From Cohnella hashimotonis (lineage in GTDB: Bacteria; Bacillota; Bacilli; Paenibacillales; Paenibacillaceae): a stretch of 64,000 bases of DNA. This document shows, in pieces, positions 62,488 to 64,000 of this stretch. The translations under genes were made by a program, and so were the position numbers. The stretch lies in NCBI RefSeq assembly GCF_030014955.1, contig NZ_JAGRPV010000001.1, forward strand, positions 6,820,001-6,884,000, given 5' to 3'. The notes under the pieces are model-generated. The model was not told the origin of the DNA and did not search any database. It saw only the letters and a list, made by a program, of their open reading frames with translations. Position 1 is the stretch's first letter. Each line of letters begins with the position of its first letter.

Positions 62488-63492
62488 TCACCTTGCGTCC
62501 GTCTCCCCGAACGAAGCCGAGTCGAAAAACACCAGCTCGCGGTCGCTTCCGAACTTGCTTGCGTACCTCGCTTGCTCGAGCATGATCGCTTCGGGGCTCA
62601 TTCCCGGCGTATAAATGCCTATTGCAATGCGTGTTAGCGCCGACTCCCGGACGGCCTGGACGATATGCTCGTCCCCGTCGAACGACAGGCCGAATACCGT
62701 AAGCCCGCCGGACTGGCGCTCCAGGCTGTCGTAACAGAACGAGAGGTACTCGTTTTCCAAAATGCGCGACATTTTGTGGCGGCTCAGCCCTTCGGATACG
62801 AAAAGCGGCACGGCGTTCCCGCTCCTATACAACTGGTCCAGCGTGCGCGGCAGCGTGAGGTGGCGGCTTTCTGCGACGATCTTGCGCGTGAGCTTGTCCT
62901 CCGTATACAGATGCAGAGCGCCGTGCAGGAAATGAAGCGGAATGCGCTCCAGGTACTTCTCCGGCACCTCGGACGAGAAGACGCAGTCGAAGAAGTAATC
63001 CTTGAAGGATGACGGCGAGGTCATGATGGCCCAATAGGGAATCAGGTCGTACGAGGTGGTGAAAATCGCCTTGAACCGGGCAAGCTGCACGCCCAGCACG
63101 GCGAGCCTGCCGTGTCTGCGGCCCTCTGCGGCCGGCGCACCGGGAAGCGTGTCGACATCGGTCTTCTCCGGATGCACCTGCTGCACGACCCGGACGAGCG
63201 CGTGCCGGATATCCGCGTAGAGGTCCGGCAGTCTGCCGCTGGCGTTGCCGACGAGCCCGTTCAAGGCGATCGCCTGGTTGATCTCGCGCAGCGCCAGCTC
63301 GAAGTTGGTCGTGCCGAGCGCCCGGAAGATCGCGGACACCGTCTCTTCCATAAAAGGCGCTGCAGCTTGATAGAGCGAGCCATAGCTGAACCTCGGCGAA
63401 TAAGAGATCGACAGCCCGTTGCCCGCCAGCAGCGCATCTGTATGCGCTTCCTGGATGTCCCGATAAGCATACATCTCGTAGCGAAAAGACAT
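62488..63492 (-). CDS. DUF4917 / SIR2-like domain protein
   Basis: 334 residues with no membrane segment. Pattern of a SIR2-like NAD-binding fold: LLAGNGLSISYSP near residue 25, IFTTSYDLIPYW near 170, HFLHGALHLY near 215 and GLTVFGLSFDGDEHIVQAV near 290. DUF4917 proteins have this arrangement; SIR2-like proteins often cleave NAD in anti-phage systems, but the role here is unproven. GGGGGAGG lies 6 bases before the ATG. No obvious partner gene is in the window; the other side is a tandem array. Confidence 0.7.
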   Translation of the reverse strand: MSFRYEMYAYRDIQEAHTDALLAGNGLSISYSPRFSYGSLYQAAAPFMEETVSAIFRALGTTNFELALREINQAIALNGLVGNASGRLPDLYADIRHALVRVVQQVHPEKTDVDTLPGAPAAEGRRHGRLAVLGVQLARFKAIFTTSYDLIPYWAIMTSPSSFKDYFFDCVFSSEVPEKYLERIPLHFLHGALHLYTEDKLTRKIVAESRHLTLPRTLDQLYRSGNAVPLFVSEGLSRHKMSRILENEYLSFCYDSLERQSGGLTVFGLSFDGDEHIVQAVRESALTRIAIGIYTPGMSPEAIMLEQARYASKFGSDRELVFFDSASFGETDAR

Positions 63493-63589
63493 ATGGCGCC
63501 TCCCCCGGCAATCTCCGAATCCCCATCCCGGCAGTGCCGGGCTTCGATTCGAGTATACCAGACAGGGAGGCGCCATGCCTTCCTTATAG

Positions 63590-64000
63590 GTTCATGCGAG
63601 TGCTTTCCGTCGGCAGCACTTCGCGCCGCTGGACCCGCGTACGCTCGCATGTGCTTTCCCTAGGCAGCACTTCGGGCCACTGGACCCGCATACGCTCGCA
63701 TGTGCTTTCCCTCGGCAGCATTTCGCGCCGCTGGACCCGCATACGCTCGCATGTGCTTTCCCTCGGCAGCATTTCGCGCCGCTGGACCCGCGTACGCTCG
63801 CATGTGCTTTCCCTCGGCAGCACTTCGCGCCACTGGACCCGCATACGCTCGCATGTGCTTTCCCTCGACAGCACTTCGCGCCGCTGGACCCGCGTACGCT
63901 CGCATGTGCTTTCCCTAGGCAGCACTTCGCGCCACTGGACCCGCATACGCTCGCATGTGCTTTCCCTCGGCAGCACTTTGCGCCGCTGGACCCGCGTACG
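63590..64000. repeat. 51-bp direct tandem array, 8+ copies, runs off window
   Basis: TGCTTTCC recurs at 63601, 63652, 63703, 63754, 63805, 63856, 63907 and 63958, an exact 51-base period. Units read TGCTTTCCCTCGGCAGCACT followed by TCGCGCCGCTGGACCCGC(A/G)T and ACGCTCGCATG, with a few substitutions. As 51 is a multiple of 3, all frames can stay open (17-residue repeats), but no start or ribosome site supports a protein. The array continues beyond the window. Confidence 0.92.

Noticed and set aside
63590..64000. Coding region of 17-residue repeats
   Set aside because: Open frames follow from the period being a multiple of three; no start with a ribosome site is seen and all frames are equally open.

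Overview
The window is about 62% G+C DNA from a Gram-positive, spore-former-type bacterium. A high-GC Paenibacillaceae member such as Cohnella fits best. The signs are AAGGAGG ribosome binding sites with frequent TTG starts, S-layer homology domains, a GlpP antiterminator, two T-box leaders, a tandem glycine riboswitch, YesMN-type two-component control of sugar importers, and sugar ABC importers without their own ATPase. Genus is inference; no rRNA or tRNA gene is present.

Layout. 2-551: end of a PAP2 phosphatase gene and its terminator. 692-12204 (minus): a glycerophosphodiester/glycerol-phosphate unit made of the antiterminator GlpP, a 1,812-residue S-layer-anchored glycerophosphodiesterase, a NagD-type HAD phosphatase, a UgpB-like binding protein, two permeases and a TIM-barrel isomerase. 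Two leaders share an identical 29-nt element ahead of a terminator, one before the phosphodiesterase and one before the phosphatase-transporter operon; they are probably GlpP targets. 12438-29619: a cell-wall sugar recycling island with murR, murQ, an ABC importer, anmK, a GNAT protein, a PIG-L deacetylase, namZ, nagZ, two BadF/NAGK-type kinases and a GH4 phospho-glycosidase. MurR-type palindromes lie at both promoters. Several tandem arrays interrupt this island, including 16 units of a 51-bp double hairpin.

29828-36827: a lipoprotein cytochrome c, tatC and tatA, a membrane protein, an SGNH hydrolase with a GH88 hydrolase, and a two-subunit GMC (gluconate-dehydrogenase-like) oxidoreductase whose small subunit has a Tat signal. 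36953-38868: a lipoprotein, then gcvH under a tandem glycine riboswitch. 39296-45663: YesN/YesM and a sugar ABC importer. 46068-51602: an AraC/GyrI regulator, an unknown protein, an AttH/CrtC-like protein, a soluble chemotaxis transducer and an MFS transporter. 51700-53857: an AT-richer patch with a frameshifted LysR gene and a divergent SDR. 53920-56957: a PlsY-like acyltransferase coupled to a GT2 enzyme, and a membrane protein divergent from its probable TetR regulator. 57241-62470: proS and serC-serS, each under a T-box. 62488-63492: a SIR2-like DUF4917 protein. The window ends inside a 51-bp tandem array.

Intergenic regions carry repeated ~20-bp palindromic motifs in two sequence families, often as four motifs about 50 bp apart. 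The most rewarding points are the GlpP leader pair with the surface phosphodiesterase, the ABC-type MurNAc island with its operators, the hairpin array and the four-motif elements.
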